64,000 nt of DNA from Actinomadura madurae (GTDB lineage Bacteria; Actinomycetota; Actinomycetes; Streptosporangiales; Streptosporangiaceae): NCBI RefSeq assembly GCF_900115095.1, contig NZ_FOVH01000008.1, forward strand, positions 1 to 64,000, in the 5' to 3' direction. How positions within the stretch are numbered: the first letter of the stretch is position 1; the number at the start of each line of letters is the position of its first letter. Under the pieces are notes generated by a model. The model saw nothing but the letters and a program-made list of their open reading frames with translations, was not told the origin of the DNA and did not search any database. This document shows positions 1 through 8,664 of the stretch, piece after piece. The translations under genes were made by a program, and so were the position numbers.

Positions 1-349
1 CGAGATCCGCCAACGCCACCCCGTCTTCGGCGTCGGCTCCTACGTCGAACTGTCCGCCTCCAACCCCTCCGTCCTGGCCTTCACCCGCGAGATCAACGGC
101 GCGGACGCCAACCAGTGGGGCGGCATGGACACGGTCCTGTGCGTGAACAACCTGTCCAGGTTCCCGCAGCCCGTCGAACTGGACCTGCGGCGCTTCCGGG
201 GGTCGGCCCCGATCGAGTGCATGGGCGGCGTCCAGTTCCCGGCCATCGGTGAGCTGCCCTATCTGCTGACGCTTCCCGGGCACGGCTTCTACTGGTTCCT
301 GCTCGCGCCTCCGCCCGAGGAGACCGAACCGGGAGAAGGTGTGACGTGA
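1..349 (+). CDS. treS: Trehalose synthase TreS, C-terminal end (partial)
   Basis: The window opens inside this gene; 115 codons and the stop remain. The residues include a C-terminal beta-sandwich portion typical of GH13 trehalose synthases, with NNLSRFPQPVELDL followed by GHGFYWFLL just before the end. TreS interconverts trehalose and maltose. The stop codon overlaps the GTG start of the following maltokinase gene by four bases, so the two are translationally coupled, as usual for the treS-mak pair of the GlgE alpha-glucan pathway. The catalytic domain lies outside the window, so activity cannot be judged here. Confidence 0.85.
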   Translation, partial: EIRQRHPVFGVGSYVELSASNPSVLAFTREINGADANQWGGMDTVLCVNNLSRFPQPVELDLRRFRGSAPIECMGGVQFPAIGELPYLLTLPGHGFYWFLLAPPPEETEPGEGVT

Positions 350-1809
350 CCGTGCAGCCGTCCTACCCGCCGTCCGACACCTCGCTCGCCCGGCTCCTCG
401 CCGGCTGGCTGCCCCGGCAGCGGTGGTTCGGCGGCAAGGACGGCCCCATCGACGACCTGGCCATCGCCACCGCCACCGAACTCCTCCCCGGCGACCCCGC
501 CCTGCACCACCTCGTCATCGACGTCCGCCAGAACACCGGCACCGACCACTACCAGGTCCTCCTCGGCGTCCGCCGCGACCTGCCCGAGGCGCTGGAGCCG
601 CACGCGATCGGCCGGCTGGACGGGCGCGAGCACGGGATCACCGGGCACGTCTACGACGGCGCGCACGATCCGCGGCTGACCCGCCCGCTCCTGGCGCACA
701 TGGCGGACGAGCGGACGATCGGGCCGCTGCACTTCCACCGCGCGCCCGGGACCGGCATCCGGACGGACCTGGACGCCGCGCCGGCCTCCGCCGAGCAGAG
801 CAACACCTCGCTGATCTTCGGCGACGCCTACATCTGCAAGCTGTTCCGCCGCCTGTCCCCCGGCGTCAACCCCGATCTGGAGATCAACCTCGCGCTGTCC
901 CGGGAGGGCTGCGAGCACGTCCCGGCCGTGCACGGCTGGATCGAGCTGGAACCGGGCGCGCACGCGGTCTCCGGCCCGGCCGGGGACGAGCCCGTCACGC
1001 TCGCGCTGCTGTCGGAGTTCCTGCGCACCGCGACGGACGGCTGGCACCTCGCGCTGACCAGCGTCCGGGACTGGCTCGCCCAGCCGTGGCCGCCCACGGC
1101 GGACGGCGGCCCGACCGCGGCCGACGCGGGCGAGGCCGGCGGCGACTTCGCCGCGGAGGCCGAGCGGCTCGGCGCCGCCACCGCCGCGGTGCACCGCGCG
1201 CTCGCGGACGCGTTCGGCGTGACGCAGGCGCCGCCCGGGCTGCTGCGGGAGATCGTGTTCGCGATGAACGAGCAGCTCGACCAGGTCAGTGCCGCCGTGC
1301 CGCAGTTGCGCCCGTACGCGCACGCGATCCGCGCGGTGTTCGACGAGGTCGCCGCCGACGCGGGGCCGCTGACGGTCCAGCGCGTCCACGGCGACTACCA
1401 CCTCGGCCAGGTCCTGCGGACCGAGTCCGGCTGGACGCTGCTGGACTTCGAGGGCGAGCCGGCCCGCACGCCCGACGAGCGCCGGGCCCCCGCGCACCCG
1501 CTGCGCGACGTCGCCGGCATGCTCCGCTCGTTCGAGTACGCGGCGCGCTTCCTGCTGGTGCGCGACGCCGACCTCCCGTCCCACACCGCCGACGTCCTCG
1601 AACGGCGCGCCCAGGCGTGGGCGGAGCGGAACCGGGCGGCGTTCTGCGCCGGCTACGCGGCGGCGGGCGGGCCCGACCCGGCGGCGCACGCCGCGCTCGT
1701 CCGGGCGTTCGAGTTCGACAAGGCGGTCTACGAGATCCGCTACGAGGCCGCGAACCGGCCGGCCTGGCTGCCCGTCCCGCTGCGGTCCCTGGCCCGGCTG
1801 GCCGGCTGA
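346..1809 (+). CDS. mak: Maltokinase
   Basis: A 487-residue protein that phosphorylates maltose from TreS to maltose 1-phosphate, the donor for GlgE. It has the N-terminal RQRWFGGK signature of actinobacterial maltokinases and the aminoglycoside-kinase-like catalytic loop VHGDYHLGQVL, with the putative catalytic Asp near residue 350. The metal-binding LLDFEGEP follows, with Asp near residue 367. The GTG start overlaps the treS stop. The gene ends 12 bases before a convergent GntR gene. In many actinomycetes glgB follows directly; here a regulator and a small gene lie in between. Some relatives are annotated pep2 or as TreS fusions; this one is free-standing. Confidence 0.93.
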   Translation: MTVQPSYPPSDTSLARLLAGWLPRQRWFGGKDGPIDDLAIATATELLPGDPALHHLVIDVRQNTGTDHYQVLLGVRRDLPEALEPHAIGRLDGREHGITGHVYDGAHDPRLTRPLLAHMADERTIGPLHFHRAPGTGIRTDLDAAPASAEQSNTSLIFGDAYICKLFRRLSPGVNPDLEINLALSREGCEHVPAVHGWIELEPGAHAVSGPAGDEPVTLALLSEFLRTATDGWHLALTSVRDWLAQPWPPTADGGPTAADAGEAGGDFAAEAERLGAATAAVHRALADAFGVTQAPPGLLREIVFAMNEQLDQVSAAVPQLRPYAHAIRAVFDEVAADAGPLTVQRVHGDYHLGQVLRTESGWTLLDFEGEPARTPDERRAPAHPLRDVAGMLRSFEYAARFLLVRDADLPSHTADVLERRAQAWAERNRAAFCAGYAAAGGPDPAAHAALVRAFEFDKAVYEIRYEAANRPAWLPVPLRSLARLAG

Positions 1810-1821
1810 CCCGCCGCGGCG

Positions 1822-2580
1822 TCACAGGTCGATGGAGTAGTCGAGGACGACCCGGTCGGCGGGCAGCACGATGTCGCGGCAGACCTCCATGACGTCGGCG
1901 CGCGACAGCATCCTGCGGGTGATGGCGAGGACCGGCACCCCGCCGGTCATCCGGAGCGTCTCGGCCTCCTCGGGCGTCGGCATCCGGGAGCGGACCGACT
2001 CCTCGACGCGGGTCGGCGGGTGGCCGAGATAGGCCAGCTGCGCGAGGGTCCCGCCGGGCCACGGCTCGCGCGCCGGGTCGGAGACGGGCGTGTCGCCGAC
2101 GAGGTCCCACGGCAGGTAGTTGACGGAGATCTGCTGCGGCTCGCCGCGCGCATAGAAGACGAACCGGCGGCGCAGCAGCTCGATCCCGGTCGGCCGCTCG
2201 AACAGCGCGCCCAGCTCGTCGTCCGCCCGCACGCGGGTGAACTCCCTGTCGAGCCGGTACTCCGCCCAGCCGATGTTCTGGTCGCGGGTGAACGTCGTCT
2301 CGGGGACCGCCATCGGGCGGGTCACCGCGCGGTACCGGTCCATCGCCACCCGGCGCGCCGGCGGGACGACCCGGACGAGCGTGCCGCCCCCGCGGCGGGT
2401 CTCCACGAGACCCTCGCCGCGCAGCAGCGCGATGGCCTGCCGCACGACGATCTCCGAGACGCCGTGGGCGTCGCACAGCTCGGCGATGGTCGGCAACCGC
2501 GTCCCGGGCGGAAGGCTGCCGCCCCGGATCCCCTCCCGAAGCGTGTCGGCGATGCGCAGGTAGGCGGGACGATCCGGCAC
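1822..2580 (-). CDS. GntR/HutC-family transcriptional regulator with UTRA domain
   Basis: About 252 residues. The N-terminal winged helix (residues about 5-70) contains LRIADTLREGI, GTRLPTIAELCDAHGVS and VVRQAIALLRGEGLVETRRG, which are the GntR DNA-binding features. The rest fits a UTRA ligand-binding domain (LLRRRFVFYARGEPQQIS). I chose the GTG at 2580 because a strong GGGAGGTGA Shine-Dalgarno lies at 2587-2595; an ATG at 2613 is in frame but has no such site. The ligand is unknown. The intergenic palindrome TGTATACA near 2766 resembles GntR-family operators and may serve both this gene and the divergent small gene. Confidence 0.85.
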   Translation of the reverse strand: MPDRPAYLRIADTLREGIRGGSLPPGTRLPTIAELCDAHGVSEIVVRQAIALLRGEGLVETRRGGGTLVRVVPPARRVAMDRYRAVTRPMAVPETTFTRDQNIGWAEYRLDREFTRVRADDELGALFERPTGIELLRRRFVFYARGEPQQISVNYLPWDLVGDTPVSDPAREPWPGGTLAQLAYLGHPPTRVEESVRSRMPTPEEAETLRMTGGVPVLAITRRMLSRADVMEVCRDIVLPADRVVLDYSIDL

Positions 2581-2761
2581 CGGCGTCACCTCCCTTCTTC
2601 CGCCGTGCCCCACCCTCGTCCGGCTCGGCGCCGCGTTCGAACCCGGCTCGACTCGGCGTTCGATCCTGGCTCCGCCCTCCGGTCATCCATACCTTTCACG
2701 CGCTATCCGCGGGGGCACGGTCCGCTTACGGACAGCTTGACACCTCTTAGACCGAGTAAGA

Positions 2762-2777
2762 CTTTTGTATACAGAAG
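2762..2777. promoter_or_regulatory. Candidate GntR operator
   Basis: The sequence CTTTTGTATACAGAAG is a near-perfect 16-bp inverted repeat around TGTATACA, with one mismatched pair. It lies between the GntR gene and the divergent small gene, 28 bp before the latter's ATG. A consensus TTGACA lies upstream at 2737-2742, but no clear -10 box at standard spacing was seen. GntR/HutC proteins bind palindromes centred on GT...AC, so autoregulation is a reasonable inference. Confidence 0.5.
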
Positions 2778-2804
2778 AGCGGCCTCGGGGAAGGGACGAC
2801 CTTG

Positions 2805-3020
2805 ATGGGCGACTTCGAGGATCTGAAGGCGGCCATCGAGGGGGACTTTCCGGGCTGGCAGGTGTGGCGCAGCGACGCGGGCCGGTGGTATGCGACGCGC
2901 AGCGGCGACCTCACCGACGCCCAGCTACAGGCGGGATGTGCGATGACGGTGGCCGCCGACGACCCGGAGGGGCTTCGCCGGCTCCTGCTCGACCAGACGC
3001 GCGGGGAGCACGGCGAGTGA
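2805..3020 (+). CDS. Small hypothetical protein, 71 aa
   Basis: A short soluble protein beginning MGDFEDLKAAI with the aromatic core FPGWQVWRSDAGRWYATR. I know this type as a small actinobacterial protein that often sits next to XRE or GntR regulators; no function is established to my knowledge. The ATG at 2805 is preceded by a purine-rich AAGGGACG site; a TTG directly before it is also in frame. It is divergent from the GntR gene and shares its candidate operator. It has no signal peptide, membrane segment or cysteine motif. Real coding is supported by good codon use, the ribosome site and the regulated promoter. Confidence 0.65.
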   Translation: MGDFEDLKAAIEGDFPGWQVWRSDAGRWYATRSGDLTDAQLQAGCAMTVAADDPEGLRRLLLDQTRGEHGE

Positions 3021-3398
3021 CGAGAGGACCACATGGGGAACGGCGCGGCCCGGTCCGCGAGCGGGGGCGGACCGGGCCGGGACGTTCCGGTACGGCAGGT
3101 ACCTGTGTCGCTCAGGTGACACAGGAGTGGAGCCCAGGGCGGTGGGGTCGATGTCACCCCTGGGGCGAGAAGACGTGACCGCACGGACGGCGCATTCGGC
3201 GCGACCCCACGACGAAGAGTCGCGCCGCCCGTGCGGTCGCAACCCCTTCCTCCGGACCCTCCCGCCGCCTCCCGATCGACGATCTTCGCTCGCGGTCCCG
3301 TTCAAGCTCGCGGAAACAGGTGGGCGCGCCATGTGAGACCGCCGCTTCTCGGGGCACCCCATTGGGTAAAGGACTCAGTGACGGGAGGCCATGAGCTC
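3021..3398. other. Gene-less interval upstream of glgB
   Basis: No convincing reading frame is seen in these 378 bases. The short frames present lack ribosome sites or family resemblance. It holds an 8-bp inverted repeat at 3102-3125 and an imperfect hairpin around 3131-3166 (CCCAG...CTGGG with an inner GGTG/CACC). These may end the small gene's transcript. The 3' part should carry the glgB promoter and leader, but no clear -35/-10 pair was recognised. Confidence 0.6.
3102..3125. terminator. Inverted repeat, possible terminator or operator
   Basis: The perfect arms CCTGTGTC (3102-3109) and GACACAGG (3118-3125) are separated by 8 bp. The repeat sits 80 bp after the small gene's stop. There is no T-run behind it, so intrinsic termination is uncertain. 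The spacing of the arms would also suit a dimeric repressor. Confidence 0.35.
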
Positions 3399-5627
3399 AT
3401 GGCACGGGTGACGCGCGCGGAGATCGACCGGCTCGTCGGCGGCGACCACCACGATCCGCACGGCGTCCTCGGGGCGCATCCCGGCCGGGACGGCGCGCAG
3501 GTCCGGGCGCTGCGGCCGATGGCGGAGAAGGTCGAGGTCGTCCTGCCGAACGGCGACCGGCATCCGCTGCGCCACTTCCACCAGGGCCTGTTCACCGGGA
3601 CGCTGCCGGCCGGCTCGTCCCTCGCCGGCGACGACGACCGCGCGGCGCCGCTCGCCGTCCCGGACTACCGCCTCGCCGTTACCTACGGGGACGGCGTCGA
3701 GACGGTCCAGGACGACCCGTACCGGCATCTGCCGACGCTCGGCGAGCTCGACCTGCACCTGATCGGCGAGGGGCGCCACGAGGAGCTGTGGCGGGCGCTC
3801 GGCGCCCGCGTCCGCTCCTACGCTTCCGCGTTCGGCACGGTGCACGGGACGGCCTTCGCGGTGTGGGCGCCGACGGCGCGCGGCGTCCGGGTCGTCGGCG
3901 ACTTCAACCACTGGGACGGCCGCGCCCACCCGATGCGCTCGCTCGGCTCCACCGGCGTCTGGGAGGTGTTCGTCCCCGGCATCGGCGACGGCATGTGCTA
4001 CAAGTACGAGATCCTCGGCGCGGACGGGGTGTGGCGCACCAAGGCCGACCCGATGGCGCAGGCGACCGAGCGCCCGCCGGCGACCGCGTCGCGCGTCTTC
4101 ACCTCGTCCCACGAGTGGGCCGACGGCGAGTGGATGGACGCCCGCAAGGACCACGACTGGCTGCACGAGCCGATGAGCGTGTACGAGGTGCATCTCGGGT
4201 CGTGGCGTCCCGGGCTCGGCTACCGGCAACTGGCCGAGGAACTGACCGAGTACGTGCGCGACATGGGTTTCACGCACGTGGAGCTGCTGCCGGTCGCCGA
4301 ACACCCCTACGGCCCGTCCTGGGGCTACCAGGTGACGTCCTACTACGCGCCCACGGCACGGTTCGGGAACCCGGACGACTTCCGGCATCTCGTCGACCGC
4401 CTCCACCAGGCGGGTATCGGCGTCATCATCGACTGGGTGCCGGCCCACTTCCCCAAGGACGAGTGGGCCCTGGCCCGTTTCGACGGCACCGCGCTGTACG
4501 AGCACGACGATCCGGCGCGCGGGGAGCATCCCGACTGGGGCACGCTCGTCTTCAACTTCGGCCGCGCGGAGGTCCGCAACTTCCTGGTGGCGAACGCGTC
4601 GTTCTGGCTGGAGGAGTTCCACATCGACGGGCTGCGCGTGGACGCCGTCGCCTCGATGCTGTACCTGGACTACTCGCGCAAGGAGGGCGAGTGGTCGCCC
4701 AACATCTACGGCGGGCGCGAGAACCTGGAGGCCATCTCCTTCCTCCAGGAGATGAACGCGACCGTCTACAAGCGCAGCCCCGGGATCATGACGATCGCGG
4801 AGGAGTCGACGGCGTGGCCCGGGGTGTCCCGCCCGACCCATCTCGGCGGGCTCGGGTTCGGGTTCAAGTGGAACATGGGCTGGATGCACGACACGCTCGA
4901 ATACCTGCGCCACGAGCCGGTGTTCCGGCACTACCACCACAACGAGATCACCTTCTCGCTGGTGTACGCGTTCTCGGAGAACTACGTCCTGCCCCTGTCG
5001 CACGACGAGGTCGTCCACGGCAAGGGGTCGCTGCTCAGCAAGATGCCCGGCGACGCCTGGCAGCAGTTCGCCGGGCTGCGGGCCCTGCTCGCCTACATGT
5101 GGTCGCATCCCGGCAAGCAGCTGCTGTTCATGGGGCAGGAGTTCGGGCAGGGCGCCGAATGGGCCGAGGAGCGCCCGCTCGACTGGTGGCTGCTGGAGAA
5201 CGCCGCCGAGGGCGCCCACCACCTCGGGCTGCAGCGGCTCGTCCGCGAGCTGAACCACGCCTACCAGGCCGAACCCGCGCTGTGGACGCGCGACAGCGAC
5301 CACGACGGGTTCCGCTGGATCGACGGCAACGACGCGGGCGGCAACACGCTCTCCTACCTGCGCTACGGGACGTCCCAGGGCGGCGACCCGCCGGTCATGG
5401 CGTGCGTCGTCAACTTCTCGGGCGCCCCGCACGAGGACTACCGGCTGGGGCTCCCCCGCGAGGGCGGCTGGCGCGAGGTCGTCAACACCGACGCCTTCGA
5501 GTACGGCGGCAGCGGCGTCGGCAACCTCGGCCGGGTCGAGGCGTCCGGTGAACCGTGGCACGGGCTTCCCGCGTCCACGGTGATGCGCGTCCCGCCGCTC
5601 GGAGCGGTGTGGCTCGTCCCTGAATAG
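3399..5627 (+). CDS. glgB: 1,4-alpha-glucan branching enzyme GlgB
   Basis: A 742-residue GH13 enzyme that introduces alpha-1,6 branches into glycogen or into the glucan made by GlgE. It has an N-terminal GlgB domain (HDPHGVLGAH), then a CBM48 domain (VRVVGDFNHWDGRAHPM), the TIM barrel and a C-terminal all-beta domain. The nucleophile is Asp415 in GLRVDAV and the acid/base is Glu468 in IAEEST; their 53-residue spacing matches well-studied GlgB enzymes. LSHDEVVHGK carries the transition-state Asp. The ATG at 3399 follows a GGGAGG site at 3383-3388; the frame stays open further upstream but without start evidence. Confidence 0.96.
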   Translation: MARVTRAEIDRLVGGDHHDPHGVLGAHPGRDGAQVRALRPMAEKVEVVLPNGDRHPLRHFHQGLFTGTLPAGSSLAGDDDRAAPLAVPDYRLAVTYGDGVETVQDDPYRHLPTLGELDLHLIGEGRHEELWRALGARVRSYASAFGTVHGTAFAVWAPTARGVRVVGDFNHWDGRAHPMRSLGSTGVWEVFVPGIGDGMCYKYEILGADGVWRTKADPMAQATERPPATASRVFTSSHEWADGEWMDARKDHDWLHEPMSVYEVHLGSWRPGLGYRQLAEELTEYVRDMGFTHVELLPVAEHPYGPSWGYQVTSYYAPTARFGNPDDFRHLVDRLHQAGIGVIIDWVPAHFPKDEWALARFDGTALYEHDDPARGEHPDWGTLVFNFGRAEVRNFLVANASFWLEEFHIDGLRVDAVASMLYLDYSRKEGEWSPNIYGGRENLEAISFLQEMNATVYKRSPGIMTIAEESTAWPGVSRPTHLGGLGFGFKWNMGWMHDTLEYLRHEPVFRHYHHNEITFSLVYAFSENYVLPLSHDEVVHGKGSLLSKMPGDAWQQFAGLRALLAYMWSHPGKQLLFMGQEFGQGAEWAEERPLDWWLLENAAEGAHHLGLQRLVRELNHAYQAEPALWTRDSDHDGFRWIDGNDAGGNTLSYLRYGTSQGGDPPVMACVVNFSGAPHEDYRLGLPREGGWREVVNTDAFEYGGSGVGNLGRVEASGEPWHGLPASTVMRVPPLGAVWLVPE

Positions 5628-5636
5628 GGTGACGGG

Positions 5637-5999
5637 ATGACCGTCGCGCAGCGCCTGAACATCGTCCCCGGCCAGTTCACCGTCGAGCATCTGCCGCACG
5701 CGACGCTCCCGGAGGACGACGAGTGGATCGCCATGGTGCGCGCGCCCGAGGGCCTCACCGTCGTCCGGGACGCGTCACCCTTCTCCGAGGCGGAACGGTG
5801 GGTCGGCTTCTACGGCGAGACGGAGCACAGCCTGGACACTCCGGGCATGCTCGCCGCCATCGTCGGCCCGCTCGCCGAGGCGGGGGTGTCCGTCTTCGTC
5901 GCCTCGACCTACCACGCCGACCTGGTTCTCGTCCCGGAGCACCGGTTGAAGGAGGCCACGGCGGCGCTGCGCGACGCCGGGCACCGCGTCGGGGACTGA
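5637..5999 (+). CDS. ACT domain-containing protein
   Basis: A 120-residue protein with tandem ACT-like regions, similar to small stand-alone ACT proteins of actinobacteria. Its central part, with FYGETEHSLDTPGMLAAIVGPLAEAGVSVFVASTYH kept across residues about 58-94, has the beta-alpha-beta pattern with the glycine before the second helix. A role in small-molecule sensing, usually amino acids, is inferred from the family only. It starts nine bases after glgB, so it may be cotranscribed, although no metabolic link to glycogen is evident. Confidence 0.75.
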   Translation: MTVAQRLNIVPGQFTVEHLPHATLPEDDEWIAMVRAPEGLTVVRDASPFSEAERWVGFYGETEHSLDTPGMLAAIVGPLAEAGVSVFVASTYHADLVLVPEHRLKEATAALRDAGHRVGD

Positions 6000-6006
6000 C
6001 CGGGGA

Positions 6007-6864
6007 CTAGAGGCGTCCGAGGAGCCAGCGCGGGCCGGTGACGGCGGCCCCGGCGGCCTCGCAGCGGGCGCGCAGTTCCCGGTCGGCCGTCACCACGAGG
6101 TGGTGCGCGCCGGGGCCGGCCCGCTCGACGAGGTCGACGATCTGGTCGTCCCCGCTGCCGGGCGCGGCGACGACCCGCACCCCGCCGGACGGCTCGTCCG
6201 CGACGCGCCGCGCCGCGCCCTCGACCACCAGCACGACCTCGGGAAAGCAGCGGTCGAACGGGAACAGCCCGTCCGGCAGCCCCCGCACGCCGCCGTCCAG
6301 CTTCTTCAGGTCGTCGCGGAGCCGCGCGTTCGCCCCCACCCTGTCCTTCCACCAGCCGTCGGCGCGGGCTCCGACGACGTTGGCCGCGTCCACGACCAGG
6401 ACGACGTTCGTCATGGCGCCCTGGAGGCGGGGCCATGAGCGCGCGAACGGCTCGAACAGCTTGCGGTCGGTGACCTCTTCCACGCGCACCCATTCCGCTC
6501 TGCGCGTCTCCCTCGACGCGGCCCTCACATCGGCGCGCTTCGTCAGCGACCCCATCACGGACGTGAACGACCAGCCGCCATGGTCTTCGACGCTCGTGCC
6601 GTGCACCGTCACCGTTCCGGTGTCGAGCGTGCACTCCTCGGACGTCTCCCGGAGCGCGCCCGTGACGGCGTCCTCGTGGCTGTGCAGGGCGCCGCCGAAC
6701 ATGCCCCACGTCCCGCCGCCGAGCCCCCACCACGCGCGCTGCTGGAGCAGGATCCACACCTGGCCGCCGGCGTCGCGGTGGTAGGCCAGCAGGCCGGCCG
6801 CGCCGAACCGTCCCCAGTGCGTGTGCCCCTGCCCGCAGTTCGCCCAGCCGTCCCCGTCACCCAT
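6007..6864 (-). CDS. Nudix hydrolase fused to NYN/PIN-like nuclease domain
   Basis: A 285-residue protein in one open frame. Residues about 1-150 form a Nudix domain: the box runs from GALHSHED through RETSEECT, with the REx2EE core intact and Cys where Gly is usual near the end. From residue 151 a second start-like segment, MTNVVLVVDAANVVG, begins an NYN (PIN-like) domain with the N-terminal Asp and a later GDDQIVDL acidic motif expected for metal binding. In relatives I know these are usually separate neighbouring genes. An internal ATG at 6414 could still start an independent NYN protein. Substrates are unknown. Confidence 0.78.
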   Translation of the reverse strand: MGDGDGWANCGQGHTHWGRFGAAGLLAYHRDAGGQVWILLQQRAWWGLGGGTWGMFGGALHSHEDAVTGALRETSEECTLDTGTVTVHGTSVEDHGGWSFTSVMGSLTKRADVRAASRETRRAEWVRVEEVTDRKLFEPFARSWPRLQGAMTNVVLVVDAANVVGARADGWWKDRVGANARLRDDLKKLDGGVRGLPDGLFPFDRCFPEVVLVVEGAARRVADEPSGGVRVVAAPGSGDDQIVDLVERAGPGAHHLVVTADRELRARCEAAGAAVTGPRWLLGRL

Positions 6865-6960
6865 GGGTCCGACGATAGCGCCGGACGCGCGCGACGGACG
6901 GGGCACCGCCGTCCCGTCGCGCCCTGGGGCCGCCGCCGGCGAGCGCATAGGCTGGTGCGC

Positions 6961-8664
6961 ATGGTTGATCCCGGCACAGTCGTCAACGCGATCAAACAGG
7001 CCCGCGACCGGCGGACCGCCCCGCTGATCCTCGAACTGGACCTCACCGAGGGCATCGTGGAGACCGCGCCGTCCGACCCGATCTCGGCGATCCTGTCGAT
7101 GCGGCGGACGAGCCTGCGCGACGTCCTGGACGGGCTGCGCCGCGCCCGCTCCGACGACCGGGTGCGCGCCCTCGTCGTGAAGGTCACCGGCACCGTCGGC
7201 CTCGCCCTCGCCCAGGAGCTGCGCGAGGCCGTCCAGGCCATGCGGGACGCCGGCAAGCTCACCGTCGCGTGGGCGGAGACGTTCGGCGAGGGCGGCCGCG
7301 GCACCGTCCCGTTCTACCTGGCCACCGGGTTCGACAAGATCTACCTGCAGCCCACCGGCGAGGTCGGCCTCACCGGCGTCGCGCTGGAGGAGCCGTTCTT
7401 CGCGGGCGCCCTGGAGAAGGCGGGCGTCCGGCCGCGGTTCGCCAAGCGGTACGAGTACAAGACCATGGCGAACACGTTCATGGAGAAGACGTACACGCCG
7501 GAACACGAGGAGTCGTCGCAGCGGCTCGTCACCTCGCTCGGCGAGCAGATCACCGCCGGCATCGCCGCCGCCCGCGGCCTGCCGGAGGACAAGGTCCGCG
7601 AGCTCACCGACCGCGGCCCCCTCCTCGCCGCCGAGGCCCTGGAGGAGAACCTCGTCGACCGCCTCGGCTACCGCGACGAGGTGTACGGCGACCTGCGCGA
7701 GGAGTTCGGCGAGGAGGCGCAGCTGCGCTTCGTGTCCCGCTACAACCGCGCGCACGGCCTCGCGAGCCGCATCCCGCAGCCCGGCAGGCAGGACGTCGTC
7801 GCCTACATCAACGGGCAGGGCCCGATCCGGCTCGGCCGCAGCGGGCGCGGCGGGCCGCTGCCGAACTCCGGCCCCGCGATGGGGGCGGACACGATCGGCG
7901 CCGCGTTCCGCGCCGCCGTGAAGGACGACCGCGTCAAGGCGATCGTCTTCCGGGTGAACAGCCCCGGCGGCTCCGCGGTCGCGTCCGACGCCATCTGGCG
8001 CGAGGTGGTGCTCGCGCGCCGCGCCGGCAAGCCGGTGGTCGTCTCCATGGGCAACGTCGCCGCGTCCGGCGGCTACTACGTCTCGATGGCCGCGGACACG
8101 ATCGTCGCGCAGCCCGGCACCATCACCGGCTCGATCGGCGTCGTCGTCGGCAAGGCCGTGGTGAACGACCTGCTGGAGCGCGTCGGCATCGGCCTCGGCT
8201 CCGTCGCCGACGGCGACCACGCCCGCATGTTCAGCGCCACCAAGGACTTCAGCGACTCCGAGTGGGAGCGCGTCAACGCCTCCCTCGACCGGATCTACGA
8301 CGACTTCACCGCGAAGGTCGCCGAGGGCCGCGAGCTGTCCCGCGAGCGCGTCCACGAGCTGGCCCGGGGCCGCGTCTGGACGGGCGCGGACGCCAGGGAC
8401 CGCGGCCTGGTCGACGAGCTGGGCGGGGTCGACACGGCCCTGGAGATCGCCCGCAAGAAGGCGGGCCTGGCCGCCGACGCCCCGGTCCGCGTGTACCCGC
8501 ACAGCTCGCCGCTGGAGCGGCTGCGCCCGCCGGAGTCCAGCGAGGACCGCGCCGCCGCGTCCGCGCGCTTCGACGCGTGGGGCTCGCTGTCCGGCCTCGC
8601 CGCCCGCCTCGGCCTCCCCTCCGCCGGCCCCCTCACCCTGCCGGGCACCTGGGAGATCCGCTGA
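6961..8664 (+). CDS. sppA: Signal peptide peptidase SppA (protease IV family)
   Basis: A 567-residue S49 serine protease with two tandem ClpP-like halves, the length of the long (67K) type. The N-terminal half carries the general-base Lys167 in EYKTMANTF, and the C-terminal half the nucleophile Ser369 in NVAASGGYYVS. NSPGGSA precedes the serine. Family members degrade released signal peptides at the membrane. No clear N-terminal signal anchor is visible in MVDPGTVVNAIKQARD, so the protein may be peripheral or cytoplasmic. Its stop overlaps the likely CTG start of the flavin reductase gene. Confidence 0.9.
   Translation: MVDPGTVVNAIKQARDRRTAPLILELDLTEGIVETAPSDPISAILSMRRTSLRDVLDGLRRARSDDRVRALVVKVTGTVGLALAQELREAVQAMRDAGKLTVAWAETFGEGGRGTVPFYLATGFDKIYLQPTGEVGLTGVALEEPFFAGALEKAGVRPRFAKRYEYKTMANTFMEKTYTPEHEESSQRLVTSLGEQITAGIAAARGLPEDKVRELTDRGPLLAAEALEENLVDRLGYRDEVYGDLREEFGEEAQLRFVSRYNRAHGLASRIPQPGRQDVVAYINGQGPIRLGRSGRGGPLPNSGPAMGADTIGAAFRAAVKDDRVKAIVFRVNSPGGSAVASDAIWREVVLARRAGKPVVVSMGNVAASGGYYVSMAADTIVAQPGTITGSIGVVVGKAVVNDLLERVGIGLGSVADGDHARMFSATKDFSDSEWERVNASLDRIYDDFTAKVAEGRELSRERVHELARGRVWTGADARDRGLVDELGGVDTALEIARKKAGLAADAPVRVYPHSSPLERLRPPESSEDRAAASARFDAWGSLSGLAARLGLPSAGPLTLPGTWEIR

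Noticed and set aside
143..145. Finding entry listed at bases 143-145
   Set aside because: Those numbers are residue positions of the 43.9-kb lyase, not window bases; no claim is made about this site.
289..1689. Long minus-strand open frame opposite the maltokinase gene, and similar long frames opposite glgB (3375-5699), egt (multiple) and the MFS gene
   Set aside because: High GC makes antisense frames long; the residues are Arg/Gly/Ala-rich with no family resemblance, and the opposite strand holds clear conserved genes.
3127..3336. Possible small gene of 69 codons upstream of glgB
   Set aside because: The GTG lies within a hairpin region, there is no proper ribosome site, and the residue composition looks random.
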